Source of the DNA: JBBKWH01 sp037968855 | GTDB taxonomy: Bacteria; Pseudomonadota; Gammaproteobacteria; Pseudomonadales; Moraxellaceae | Assembly: GCA_037968855.1 (NCBI GenBank) | Contig: JBBKWH010000064.1 | Location: 1-21,993 of the forward strand | Reading direction: 5' to 3' | Length of the DNA: 21,993 nt | Shown here: piece after piece, positions 6,477 through 13,500 of the stretch | How the letters are laid out: the number at the start of each line of letters is the position of its first letter | Position numbering within the stretch: position 1 is the stretch's first letter | Position numbers and translations under genes: made by a program | Notes under the pieces: generated by a model | The model's database searches: none | Told to the model about the DNA's origin: nothing | What the model saw: only the letters and a program-made list of their open reading frames with translations

Positions 6477-8099
6477 ATGAGTAAGCCTACCGTGGTGATT
6501 GGTTTTGTTGGTGCGACCTTAGACCAAGGCCAAAGTGTGGAGCGTTGGCAGCGCTGGCGACCGACGGTGAGCTTGTGTATGCACGATGATTTGCAGATTG
6601 ATCAGTTGTATCTGCTGCATGACCCGCGTGAAAAACGCCTGATGGCGCGCATTATTGAGGATGTGGCGCAGGTGTCACCGCAGACTCAAGTGATTGGTGT
6701 GCCGTGTAAGATGCGCGATCCGTGGGATTTTTCGGACGTGTATGCGGCGTTATATGACTGGGTGCGGGCGTTTGCCTTTGATCCGGCGTCCAATGAGTAT
6801 TTTTTGCATATCACCACCGGCACGCACGTGGCGCAGATTTGTTGGTATTTGCTGATTGAGTCGCACTATTTACCGGCCAAAATTTTGCAAAGTGCGCCGA
6901 CGGGCAATCGTCAACCCGCGGGCAGTTATCACATTATCGATTTGGGTTTGGCCCGCTACGATGCGCTACGTTCGCGCTTAGAAGCCGAGCAGCAGGCCAA
7001 TTGGCAACAGCTGAAAGCCGAGATTGCCACCCGTAATCCAGCGTTTAATCGGATGATTGAGCAGGTCGAAAAAGTCGCCACACGCTCCACTGCGCCGATT
7101 TTATTGATGGGGCCAACGGGGGCGGGTAAGTCACATTTGGCGCGGCAAGTGTATCAATTTAAAAAAGATCGCTTTGCATTTAAAGGCCGTTTTGTTGATG
7201 TCAACTGTGCCACGTTGCGCGGTGATAGCGCGATGTCGGCGTTGTTTGGTCATGTCAAAGGTGCATTTACAGGGGCTGCCAATCATCGGGCGGGGTTGCT
7301 AAAAAGCGCTGATGGCGGCTTGTTGTTTTTGGATGAGATTGGCGAGTTAGGCTTGGATGAGCAGGCCATGCTGCTCAAGGCGCTAGAAGATAAGACGTTT
7401 TTTCCGGTCGGTAGTGACAAAGAGGAGCGGGCCAGTTTTCAGTTGATTGCAGGCACTAATCGGGATTTGCGTGCCGAGGTGCTGGCTGGTGGTTTTCGTG
7501 AGGATTTGTTTGCCCGTTTAAACACGTGGACCTTTGATTTACCTGCACTCAAAGATCGGGTAGAGGATATTGAGCCGAACTTGTTGTTTGAGTTGCAGCG
7601 CTTTGGCCTTGAGCAGCAGCGGCAATTGCGCTTTCATCGTGAGGCGTTGGATGATTATTTGCAGTTTGCCAAAAGTCCACAAGCCTTGTGGCGCGGTAAT
7701 TTTCGCGATTTGACCGCCAGTTTGACCCGTATGGCAACCTTGGCCGACGGCTCACGTATTACTAAAGACGATGTTCAGGCAGAGATTGAGCGTTTACAGC
7801 ACTTATGGTCAGTCGCGGCAGGGCAAAGCCAAGGGGCCATGCACGGCGCAGCGCAAGATCAATGTTTGGCCCAGATCCTGTTGCCAGAGCAGTTGGCGCA
7901 GTTGGATTGGTTTGATCGCTTGCAGTTGGATCGGGTGGTGCAGGTCTGTCAGGGGTATACGTCATTGGCCGATGCGGGACGAGCGTTGTTTGCGGTGTCG
8001 CGGCAAGACAAGGCCCAACCGAATGATTCGGATCGGCTACGTAAATATCTGAAAAAATTTGATCTGACGTGGCAACAGATTAAGCCATTGCAGAACTAA
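6477..8099 (+). CDS. rtcR: Sigma54-dependent transcriptional activator RtcR
   Basis: Activator of the rtcBA RNA-repair operon. Length is 540 residues, close to E. coli RtcR (532). The N-terminal ~180 residues match the RtcR CARF-type Rossmann domain, which in this family senses an RNA-damage ligand and represses the ATPase until bound; the segment HITTGTHVAQICWYLL (111-126) is typical. Next comes the AAA+ sigma54-contacting domain: Walker A GPTGAGKS (212-219), the sigma54-binding GAFTGA loop (262-267), Walker B GLLFLDE (281-287), and arginine-finger region FREDLFARL (340-348). The C-terminal ~60 residues (QVCQGYTSLADAGRALF...) look like the helix-turn-helix DNA-binding part. It is divergent from rtcB across an AT-rich 223-base gap with a sigma54 promoter facing rtcB. 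The start at 6477 has only a weak AGAG ribosome site, consistent with low basal expression. Confidence 0.95.
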   Translation: MSKPTVVIGFVGATLDQGQSVERWQRWRPTVSLCMHDDLQIDQLYLLHDPREKRLMARIIEDVAQVSPQTQVIGVPCKMRDPWDFSDVYAALYDWVRAFAFDPASNEYFLHITTGTHVAQICWYLLIESHYLPAKILQSAPTGNRQPAGSYHIIDLGLARYDALRSRLEAEQQANWQQLKAEIATRNPAFNRMIEQVEKVATRSTAPILLMGPTGAGKSHLARQVYQFKKDRFAFKGRFVDVNCATLRGDSAMSALFGHVKGAFTGAANHRAGLLKSADGGLLFLDEIGELGLDEQAMLLKALEDKTFFPVGSDKEERASFQLIAGTNRDLRAEVLAGGFREDLFARLNTWTFDLPALKDRVEDIEPNLLFELQRFGLEQQRQLRFHREALDDYLQFAKSPQALWRGNFRDLTASLTRMATLADGSRITKDDVQAEIERLQHLWSVAAGQSQGAMHGAAQDQCLAQILLPEQLAQLDWFDRLQLDRVVQVCQGYTSLADAGRALFAVSRQDKAQPNDSDRLRKYLKKFDLTWQQIKPLQN

Positions 8100-8103
8100 T
8101 GCC

Positions 8104-9678
8104 TTACATCAAATATCCAATCGGCAATAGACCGACCAGCTTGGCGGTGGCTTTGCGTTTAAAGCTGGCGGCAGGCTCACTGTGATGGGTGACGATTTGG
8201 TCGTCGGTGTTTTTTTCGGTCCATTGCAGTTTGCTTTGCGGATCAAGGGTGACGTGATAGGCCATTTCTAACACACGGTCATTAAACACTTCATTAATTT
8301 GTTGGGCGGCAACTGGGCCTGTAATCATCAAGCCGACTTCACTGTTGAGCATCAGTGAGCGCGGGTCGAGGTTCATGGAGCCGACGTAGGTCATGTCATC
8401 ATCCCAACTGATCGCTTTGGCATGTAGGCTGCCGTTCGATTGCCGACCACGCCATTCACGCAAGCGCCAGCGGCTAATCGGTCGGCTGTTGGCGGTGGGC
8501 TTAAATTCGTACAGTTGGATGCCTGCTTGAAGTAAGCTGACGCGCCGTTTGGCATAAAAGCCATGCAGTGCAGGCACGTCGGTGGCTGCCAAGGAGTTGG
8601 TTAAAATCCGAATCTTAATACCACGTTTGGCCATCTCGATTAAGGCTTGTGTGCCGTCATCTTCGGGCACAAAGTAAGGCGAGATCACATCTAAAGATTG
8701 CTGTGCTTGACCGCTAATCGCTCGAATTCGTGCGCCAATGGTTTGATCAAACGGTGTGGCTTGAGCAATTTTAATCGGATGATCATCTACCAGTATTGCG
8801 CTGGTCTGAATCGTATTGGCTTCAGCATTGGAGGTGGTGGCCAGATTTTGGCCCAATAGCCATTGGTCAAGTGTGCGATTACGCTCCACCGCCTCGATAT
8901 AGGTATCGGCGCGTGGGTCGTTCAGTGCGGCTTGCATGTCTTGTAGCGCGTCATGCTGTTGCTGGACGGAGGCGTGTGCCACGCTATCGACCGGATAGGC
9001 CAGTGCGTGGTTCCAGTAACGATCAAAGCTTTGGTTCATGGCAGGCAACATGGAGCCTGCGGCCATGACGTCTAAATCGGCAAAGAAGAAGTCTGAAGTA
9101 ACGCGATAGTAAGGGTCGGAAATATTGCGCCCACCAATAATCATCACCTCACCATCGGCATTAAAGCTTTTGCCATGCATACGGCGTTGGGTGCGGTTAA
9201 AGTCGAGCACATAATTGAGCGGACGCACGCTACGAATGCCCATCGGATTAAACAAGCGAATCTCAAGGTGAGGTGTTTGATTGAGTGCCAATAACAAAGG
9301 ATCAAGCCCTTTGGTGTTGTTGTCATCCAGCAGTAAGCGGACACGTACCCCGCGCTTGGCGGCTTGTTGCAGCTCCTCAAACATCAGCTTGCCAGTCAGG
9401 TCGTTACCCCAAATATAATAGGCTAAGTCCAGTGAGCGTTGTGCGCGTTGTATCAACTGTACACGGGTTGAGAAGGCTTCGAGCGGATCGATGAGTGGAT
9501 AGATCAGGTCGGTACGTTCGATACGCGGATCAATGCGGCGACTTAAGTCTGTGGCTGAATTGACCGATGCAACGATACTCTGACTTGGTGTCACGACTGG
9601 TTGAGGCGGTAATGTGCTGCAACCGCTGGCCAGTCCACTGACCATCAGGGCCACTATAAATTTGTGTGTACCGCGCAT
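8104..9678 (-). CDS. Phospholipase D / cardiolipin synthase-like lipoprotein (copy 1)
   Basis: A 524-residue HKD-superfamily protein, probably a periplasm-facing membrane lipoprotein that hydrolyses or transfers phosphatidyl groups. The N-terminus is a lipoprotein signal peptide with lipobox ASGC (lipidated Cys20). Two catalytic HxKxxxxD motifs are intact: His168-Lys170-Asp175 (RMHGKSFNAD) followed by IIGGRN, and His419-Lys421-Asp426 (SLHAKAISWD) followed by VGSMNLDPRS. The overall form resembles ClsC/YmdC and the phospholipase D proteins described in Acinetobacter baumannii. Which activity it has (cardiolipin synthase or phospholipase) cannot be decided from sequence. It ends 4 bases after the convergent rtcR stop and lies downstream of a second, clearly paralogous gene in the same direction, with a 126-base gap. 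That gap holds a 6-bp inverted repeat (TACCAT/ATGGTA, 9754-9772) and no obvious terminator. Confidence 0.88.
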   Translation of the reverse strand: MRGTHKFIVALMVSGLASGCSTLPPQPVVTPSQSIVASVNSATDLSRRIDPRIERTDLIYPLIDPLEAFSTRVQLIQRAQRSLDLAYYIWGNDLTGKLMFEELQQAAKRGVRVRLLLDDNNTKGLDPLLLALNQTPHLEIRLFNPMGIRSVRPLNYVLDFNRTQRRMHGKSFNADGEVMIIGGRNISDPYYRVTSDFFFADLDVMAAGSMLPAMNQSFDRYWNHALAYPVDSVAHASVQQQHDALQDMQAALNDPRADTYIEAVERNRTLDQWLLGQNLATTSNAEANTIQTSAILVDDHPIKIAQATPFDQTIGARIRAISGQAQQSLDVISPYFVPEDDGTQALIEMAKRGIKIRILTNSLAATDVPALHGFYAKRRVSLLQAGIQLYEFKPTANSRPISRWRLREWRGRQSNGSLHAKAISWDDDMTYVGSMNLDPRSLMLNSEVGLMITGPVAAQQINEVFNDRVLEMAYHVTLDPQSKLQWTEKNTDDQIVTHHSEPAASFKRKATAKLVGLLPIGYLM

Positions 9679-9804
9679 CGTATGGATATCCTCTTGATTA
9701 GACCAAGCGATAACCTAGCTTGAAGGTGAGACTGTTTGATTGGATCGTAGGTATACCATCAGCATCATGGTAGGTCATCCATACAATATCTGGCTAAAGC
9801 ATCG

Positions 9805-11409
9805 CTACATATATTGCTGAATAGGCAGCCACCCTGCAATGGTCATGGCAATCCGATCCAACCACGAGGCATTGGGTTCTTGGTCATGATAGACCGGACG
9901 GCCATCAACCTGTTCGACCCACTGTAGTTGATCGAGTGCCGCAGGATTTTGAATCACTTGGTAGGCCCATAAGCCCATTTGACGATCCATTAAGTCACTT
10001 AAGCGTGTGGCCAGCGCTGGACTGTAGACCAATAGACCGCACTCGGTATTATAACGGTCAGAGCGTGGGTCCATATTAAAAGACCCGACAAAAAACTGCT
10101 GCAAATCCCAACCAAAAATCTTGGCATGTAAGCTGGCATCACTGGTTAAAGTGCTGCCTTTAGAGCCACCAATGCTGAGTGTTGGCAGTGGATCGTTGGC
10201 CCTAAACTCATACAACTGAACACCGCCAGCCAATAATGCATGGCGATGATTGGCATAGAACGCATGTACGGCAGGCACATCGGTACTGGCCAAAGAGTTG
10301 GTCAACACACGTACCCTAATCCCTGCTTTAACCAAGCCTGTGAGTGTGGCCACATCTTCTGCGGTGGGGACAAAGTAAGCCGAAACAATATCAACTTGCT
10401 GTGTTGAGTTTTTTAAGCGAGTAAACAGTTGGGCCGCGACCGAGTGTTCAAGATCAAGTTGTTGAGACAGCTTGTTAGGACTGTCGCTTAAAAACGTTGC
10501 TTTGGCCCAGACCCAGCTCAGTTGCTGATCTAAAGCATCTTGAACAAAAGGCGTATCTTTTAAACTGTTGATATAGCGCTGTGCTTGCGGCAAGCGTGGT
10601 GTTTTGGCCAGTAGTTGCATGGCGTCATATTCGTCATCGCCATTTGGCTCAATCACTTGCCAGACCGGATAGCTGTATTGCGAATTCCAAAATTTGTCAA
10701 AAAATAAACTGGCTTGCTGAACTGGCGCACCAGCGGTCAGCACATCCAAATCGGTAAACACCGTGCCTTTGGAGTCCTCTCTAAAATAAGAGTCTCCGAC
10801 ATTACGGCCACCGACGATCAAAAAAGCATCATCAGCAATCAAGGTCTTGTTGTGCATTCGCCGTTGTTGTCGATCAAAATCGGTCAAATAATCAATAAAG
10901 CGCAACGTCCGATGAGCAAAAGGATTAAATAAGCGAATTTCAAAATTGGGTTGACGGGACAATGCAGTTAAATAGCCATCTAGACCACTGGTACTGTTGT
11001 CATCCAATAACAAGCGAACCTGTACCCCGCGTGCAGCGGCATTTTTTAGTTCAAGTAACAGCAGCCGTCCCACCAAGTCATCGTTCCAAATATAGTATTG
11101 CAGGTCGATACGATGCTGTGCGCTACGAATCAGTGCCGCACGCGAGGCAAAGGCATCGTTGGCACTGCGAATGGGATAAATGGGTTGTTGATTCGGATAC
11201 TGTTTTTGCAGACTGGCATAGGCTGTTTGTAAGGTCGACATTGCCTGTGTGACCGGCGTGATGAGCGGAGCAGACGCGCTGCTTTGAGCCGTGCTTTGAT
11301 ACCGGAACGGCTGTGACTCACTGTGATCTGGATGATCAGGTAAGCGCTGACAGCCCGTCAAAATAACCAGCAAAACACTACAGAGTAGGGCAGTAAACAA
11401 AGACGGCAT
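9805..11409 (-). CDS. Phospholipase D / cardiolipin synthase-like lipoprotein (copy 2)
   Basis: A 534-residue paralogue of the neighbouring gene, with the same order of parts. The signal peptide has lipobox LTGC (lipidated Cys20). It is followed by a Ser/Gln-rich linker to about residue 75. The first HKD motif is His186-Lys188-Asp193 (RMHNKTLIAD) with IVGGRN, and the second is His428-Lys430-Asp435 (SLHAKIFGWD) with VGSFNMDPRS. Shared blocks such as VRLLLDDN, IRLFNP, SAYFVP/SPYFVP, RVLTNSLA-TDVPA and QLYEF show that the two arose by duplication. The C-termini also match (WLPIQQYM versus LLPIGYLM). It likely acts on phospholipids at the envelope; specificity is unknown. The two genes could be cotranscribed, this one first. 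The start at 11409 has a GGTGACTC sequence upstream as a weak ribosome site. Confidence 0.88.
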   Translation of the reverse strand: MPSLFTALLCSVLLVILTGCQRLPDHPDHSESQPFRYQSTAQSSASAPLITPVTQAMSTLQTAYASLQKQYPNQQPIYPIRSANDAFASRAALIRSAQHRIDLQYYIWNDDLVGRLLLLELKNAAARGVQVRLLLDDNSTSGLDGYLTALSRQPNFEIRLFNPFAHRTLRFIDYLTDFDRQQRRMHNKTLIADDAFLIVGGRNVGDSYFREDSKGTVFTDLDVLTAGAPVQQASLFFDKFWNSQYSYPVWQVIEPNGDDEYDAMQLLAKTPRLPQAQRYINSLKDTPFVQDALDQQLSWVWAKATFLSDSPNKLSQQLDLEHSVAAQLFTRLKNSTQQVDIVSAYFVPTAEDVATLTGLVKAGIRVRVLTNSLASTDVPAVHAFYANHRHALLAGGVQLYEFRANDPLPTLSIGGSKGSTLTSDASLHAKIFGWDLQQFFVGSFNMDPRSDRYNTECGLLVYSPALATRLSDLMDRQMGLWAYQVIQNPAALDQLQWVEQVDGRPVYHDQEPNASWLDRIAMTIAGWLPIQQYM

Positions 11410-11530
11410 TGCGAGTCACCTGTGAAATATGATCAACATCAATCGACGTGAATCATTCCGCATCAATGGGGCCAGAGGCAGTCAGTATCATGACCAAACG
11501 GCCAGTTCTTGCCATGATGTATCCAGTATA

Positions 11531-11567
11531 TGCATGTATCTGCATGTTTTTGCCAGTGTCTGCATGT
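11531..11567 (+). repeat. Helically phased TGCATGT repeats
   Basis: The heptamer TGCATGT occurs at 11531, 11541 and 11561, that is with 10- and 20-base spacing, all on one face of the helix. It sits 40-75 bases before the preferred start of the downstream gene, a plausible operator position. No regulator is assigned. Confidence 0.45.
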
Positions 11568-11604
11568 AGTAGATCGCCTACAGTTTGTAGACCCATTTAA
11601 GCGG

Positions 11605-12255
11605 ATGATCCAGATGATAACGGCACAACCAGATATTTCGATGATTACCGCACCATGGCAACTCAGTGGCCAAGGGGCTGTGCTAATAATTTGGCAGCCA
11701 GAGGTACGGCAGATGGGTTTGCTGATTGTGGCTGACTATCAGCATAGTGATGCAGGGCCATATCAGGAAATTTTATGGATTGCTAATGTACGTTCGGGGG
11801 CGGTACAGGGTCATCCGAGTATTACGCGAATTTATGTATCGACCCAAGTGTCGGTTGATAGTGGTCAACACAACTGGGGCATTCCCAAGGCGTTGGCAGG
11901 TTTTAATATCACACGACATGCGCAGCAGTGGCAGTGTGATGTGTTTACGGCGCAGCATGAACCAATTGCTAATATTGGTATGCAGGCGTACGGGCCAAGT
12001 TTTCCGGTTAATAGCCGTTGGTTGCCAGAATCATGGTTGCGTTTGGTGCAAGATTGGCAAGGCCAGCGCTTTTGTTTTGCCCCGCAAGCTCGTGGACGAG
12101 CGCGATTGGCCCGTGTGCGGACATGGCAGGTTGATGCTATGCGGTTTGCCCAGATCAATGGACGGGTCATCGGAGCAATGATGATCGAGGACTTTCAGAT
12201 GCATTTTCCGGTGGCTCAAATTTCCTCGTTGGCATCAGCATCGCCGCTGGCATAA
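11605..12255 (+). CDS. Acetoacetate decarboxylase-like family protein
   Basis: A 216-residue protein of the acetoacetate-decarboxylase-like superfamily. The recognisable core is GPYQEILWIANVRSG, then PSITRIYVST and NWGIPKALAGF, where the single lysine is at the position of the Schiff-base lysine of true acetoacetate decarboxylase. Members of this superfamily include decarboxylases, aldolase-dehydratases and many uncharacterised proteins, so no substrate is claimed. The start is uncertain: in-frame ATGs exist at 11530, 11605, 11614 and 11641. The earliest would place phased DNA repeats inside the gene and add a Cys-rich N-terminus with no family resemblance, so 11605 is preferred, although its ribosome site is weak. 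The 3' end overlaps the convergent phosphatase gene by 40 bases. Confidence 0.72.
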   Translation: MIQMITAQPDISMITAPWQLSGQGAVLIIWQPEVRQMGLLIVADYQHSDAGPYQEILWIANVRSGAVQGHPSITRIYVSTQVSVDSGQHNWGIPKALAGFNITRHAQQWQCDVFTAQHEPIANIGMQAYGPSFPVNSRWLPESWLRLVQDWQGQRFCFAPQARGRARLARVRTWQVDAMRFAQINGRVIGAMMIEDFQMHFPVAQISSLASASPLA

Positions 12256-12833
12256 AGCTGGGCGCGCTGTTGTTGGATTGCTTGATGCAGCATATGTTGC
12301 TGCCAGCCTCGCTTTTCGATATCTCGGACATTGGGTTGCTGATTTAGATAGAGCAAATAATTCATCAACAGCAACAGTTCTTTATCGTTGGCTTGCCCTT
12401 CAAAGGGGCTAATACGCACCAAATTACCATATTGGTGAATCAGTTTTTCTGGCGAGTCATCCAGCATGATGATGCGCTCAAGTCGCTCCCCAAGTGCTTT
12501 CACTTTTTTTAGATTTTTGACATAAAATGGCTCCCAGCGCTGATGATCCATACGAACTGTGCAGCGTTGTCTTGCCCAAATAAATTCGAGCTGTTCAGGT
12601 TGTTCAAATAAATGCGTGATCACTGCATGGGCATACGGCTCATTGGATGAGGTCCAAACGGCTACCCGAAAATGGCTTAAACAAAACGAGATAAAGTCGC
12701 GCACATAGGGACGTTCATACAGCCAATAGTTGGCCATTTTAAGATGTGCCATCTGATTATTCAGTGGTGCTGTGGTGGTATGAATCAGGGTTTCGTCTAG
12801 GTCTAAAATCACCAGCAAGGACGGCAGGTTCAT
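12216..12833 (-). CDS. FCP1/NIF-type HAD phosphatase
   Basis: A 205-residue HAD-superfamily protein of the NLI-interacting-factor (FCP1/SCP) type. Motif I is DLDETLIHT (Asp11 nucleophile, Asp13 acid/base), motif II is VWTSSNEPYA (Ser/Thr), a lysine-rich KNLKKVK supplies motif III, and motif IV is IMLDDSPEK (Asp-Asp). In eukaryotes this family dephosphorylates RNA polymerase II tail and other phosphoproteins; bacterial members are largely uncharacterised, and the substrate here is unknown. The protein lacks large extra domains; the C-terminal 30 residues are Gln-rich and acidic at the end (DADANEEI). It lies downstream of greA after a terminator, so it probably has its own promoter in a short gap. 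Its last 40 bases overlap the convergent decarboxylase-like gene. Confidence 0.85.
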   Translation of the reverse strand: MNLPSLLVILDLDETLIHTTTAPLNNQMAHLKMANYWLYERPYVRDFISFCLSHFRVAVWTSSNEPYAHAVITHLFEQPEQLEFIWARQRCTVRMDHQRWEPFYVKNLKKVKALGERLERIIMLDDSPEKLIHQYGNLVRISPFEGQANDKELLLLMNYLLYLNQQPNVRDIEKRGWQQHMLHQAIQQQRAQLYASGDADANEEI

Positions 12834-12877
12834 GACGATTGATGGCGTCTAGATCAATATTCTGTGAAGAATGACAC

Positions 12878-12905
12878 AAAAAAGCCGAATTAGATTCGGC
12901 TTTTT
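12878..12905 (-). terminator. Intrinsic terminator after greA
   Basis: A perfect 7-bp stem GCCGAAT/ATTCGGC (12884-12890, 12894-12900) with a 3-base loop is flanked by A-run and T-run on either side. On the minus strand it ends in a U-tract about 35-55 bases after the greA stop codon, so it terminates the carAB-greA direction. Confidence 0.9.
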
Positions 12906-12934
12906 GGCATCAAGTGGTGCATATTGCCGATCAA

Positions 12935-13411
12935 CTAGAGATATTGAACACCGACGATTTCGTATTCGACTTCGCCTTTTGGGGTTTGAATCTTCACTTC
13001 GTCGCCTTCGCTTTTGCCAATCAAGCCACGAGCAATCGGCGAGTTAACTGAGATTTTGCCCAGCTTAAAGTTGGCCTCGTCATCACCGACAATCTTGTAG
13101 CTTTTGCGCTCTTCGGTGTCGAGGTTTTCGATTTCAACCGTCACGCCAAAAATCACACGGCCATCTTGATTGACCTTAGAAAGTTCAATAATGTCCGCTG
13201 CACCAAGTTTTCCTTCAATTTCCATGATGCGGCCTTCACAAAAGGCTTGCTGCTCTTTGGCGGCATGGTATTCGGCGTTTTCTTTTAAGTCGCCGTGGGC
13301 GCGTGCTTCGGCAATCGCGGCAATAATGCGCGGACGCACGACGCTTTTAAGTTCTTGCAGTTCAATCGTTAAGGCTTTGTGGCCTTCTGGCGTCATCGGG
13401 TAGCGTTGCAT
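12935..13411 (-). CDS. greA: Transcription elongation factor GreA
   Basis: Binds the secondary channel of RNA polymerase and stimulates cleavage of backtracked transcripts. It has 158 residues, the usual length. The N-terminal antiparallel coiled coil spans about residues 10-75. Its tip HGDLKENAEYHAAKE contains the catalytic acidic pair Asp41 and Glu44, which reach the polymerase active site. The C-terminal FKBP-like domain ends with VNSPIARGLIGKSEGDEV and a conserved EYEIVGV strand. The start ATG 13411 has a strong GAGGGA ribosome site. It follows carB by 89 bases that hold two hairpins but no U-tract, so it may be partly cotranscribed with carAB. A terminator follows. Confidence 0.97.
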   Translation of the reverse strand: MQRYPMTPEGHKALTIELQELKSVVRPRIIAAIAEARAHGDLKENAEYHAAKEQQAFCEGRIMEIEGKLGAADIIELSKVNQDGRVIFGVTVEIENLDTEERKSYKIVGDDEANFKLGKISVNSPIARGLIGKSEGDEVKIQTPKGEVEYEIVGVQYL

Positions 13412-13435
13412 TTTTAAAGTCCCTCTAAAGCGAAT

Positions 13436-13489
13436 CCCCCGTCACCAGTCGGTCACGGGGGGAAACGGACGACTCGGATAGACGAGTCG
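13436..13489 (-). other. Two intercistronic hairpins between carB and greA
   Basis: Downstream of carB the transcript first forms CGACTCG/CGAGTCG (13470-13476 with 13483-13489). It then forms a very GC-rich stem, CCCCCGT/ACGGGGG extended by ACC/GGT past one mismatch (13436-13461). Neither is followed by a U-tract. They look like RNA-stability or processing structures rather than an intrinsic terminator. Confidence 0.6.
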
Positions 13490-13500
13490 GCATAGGTTTA

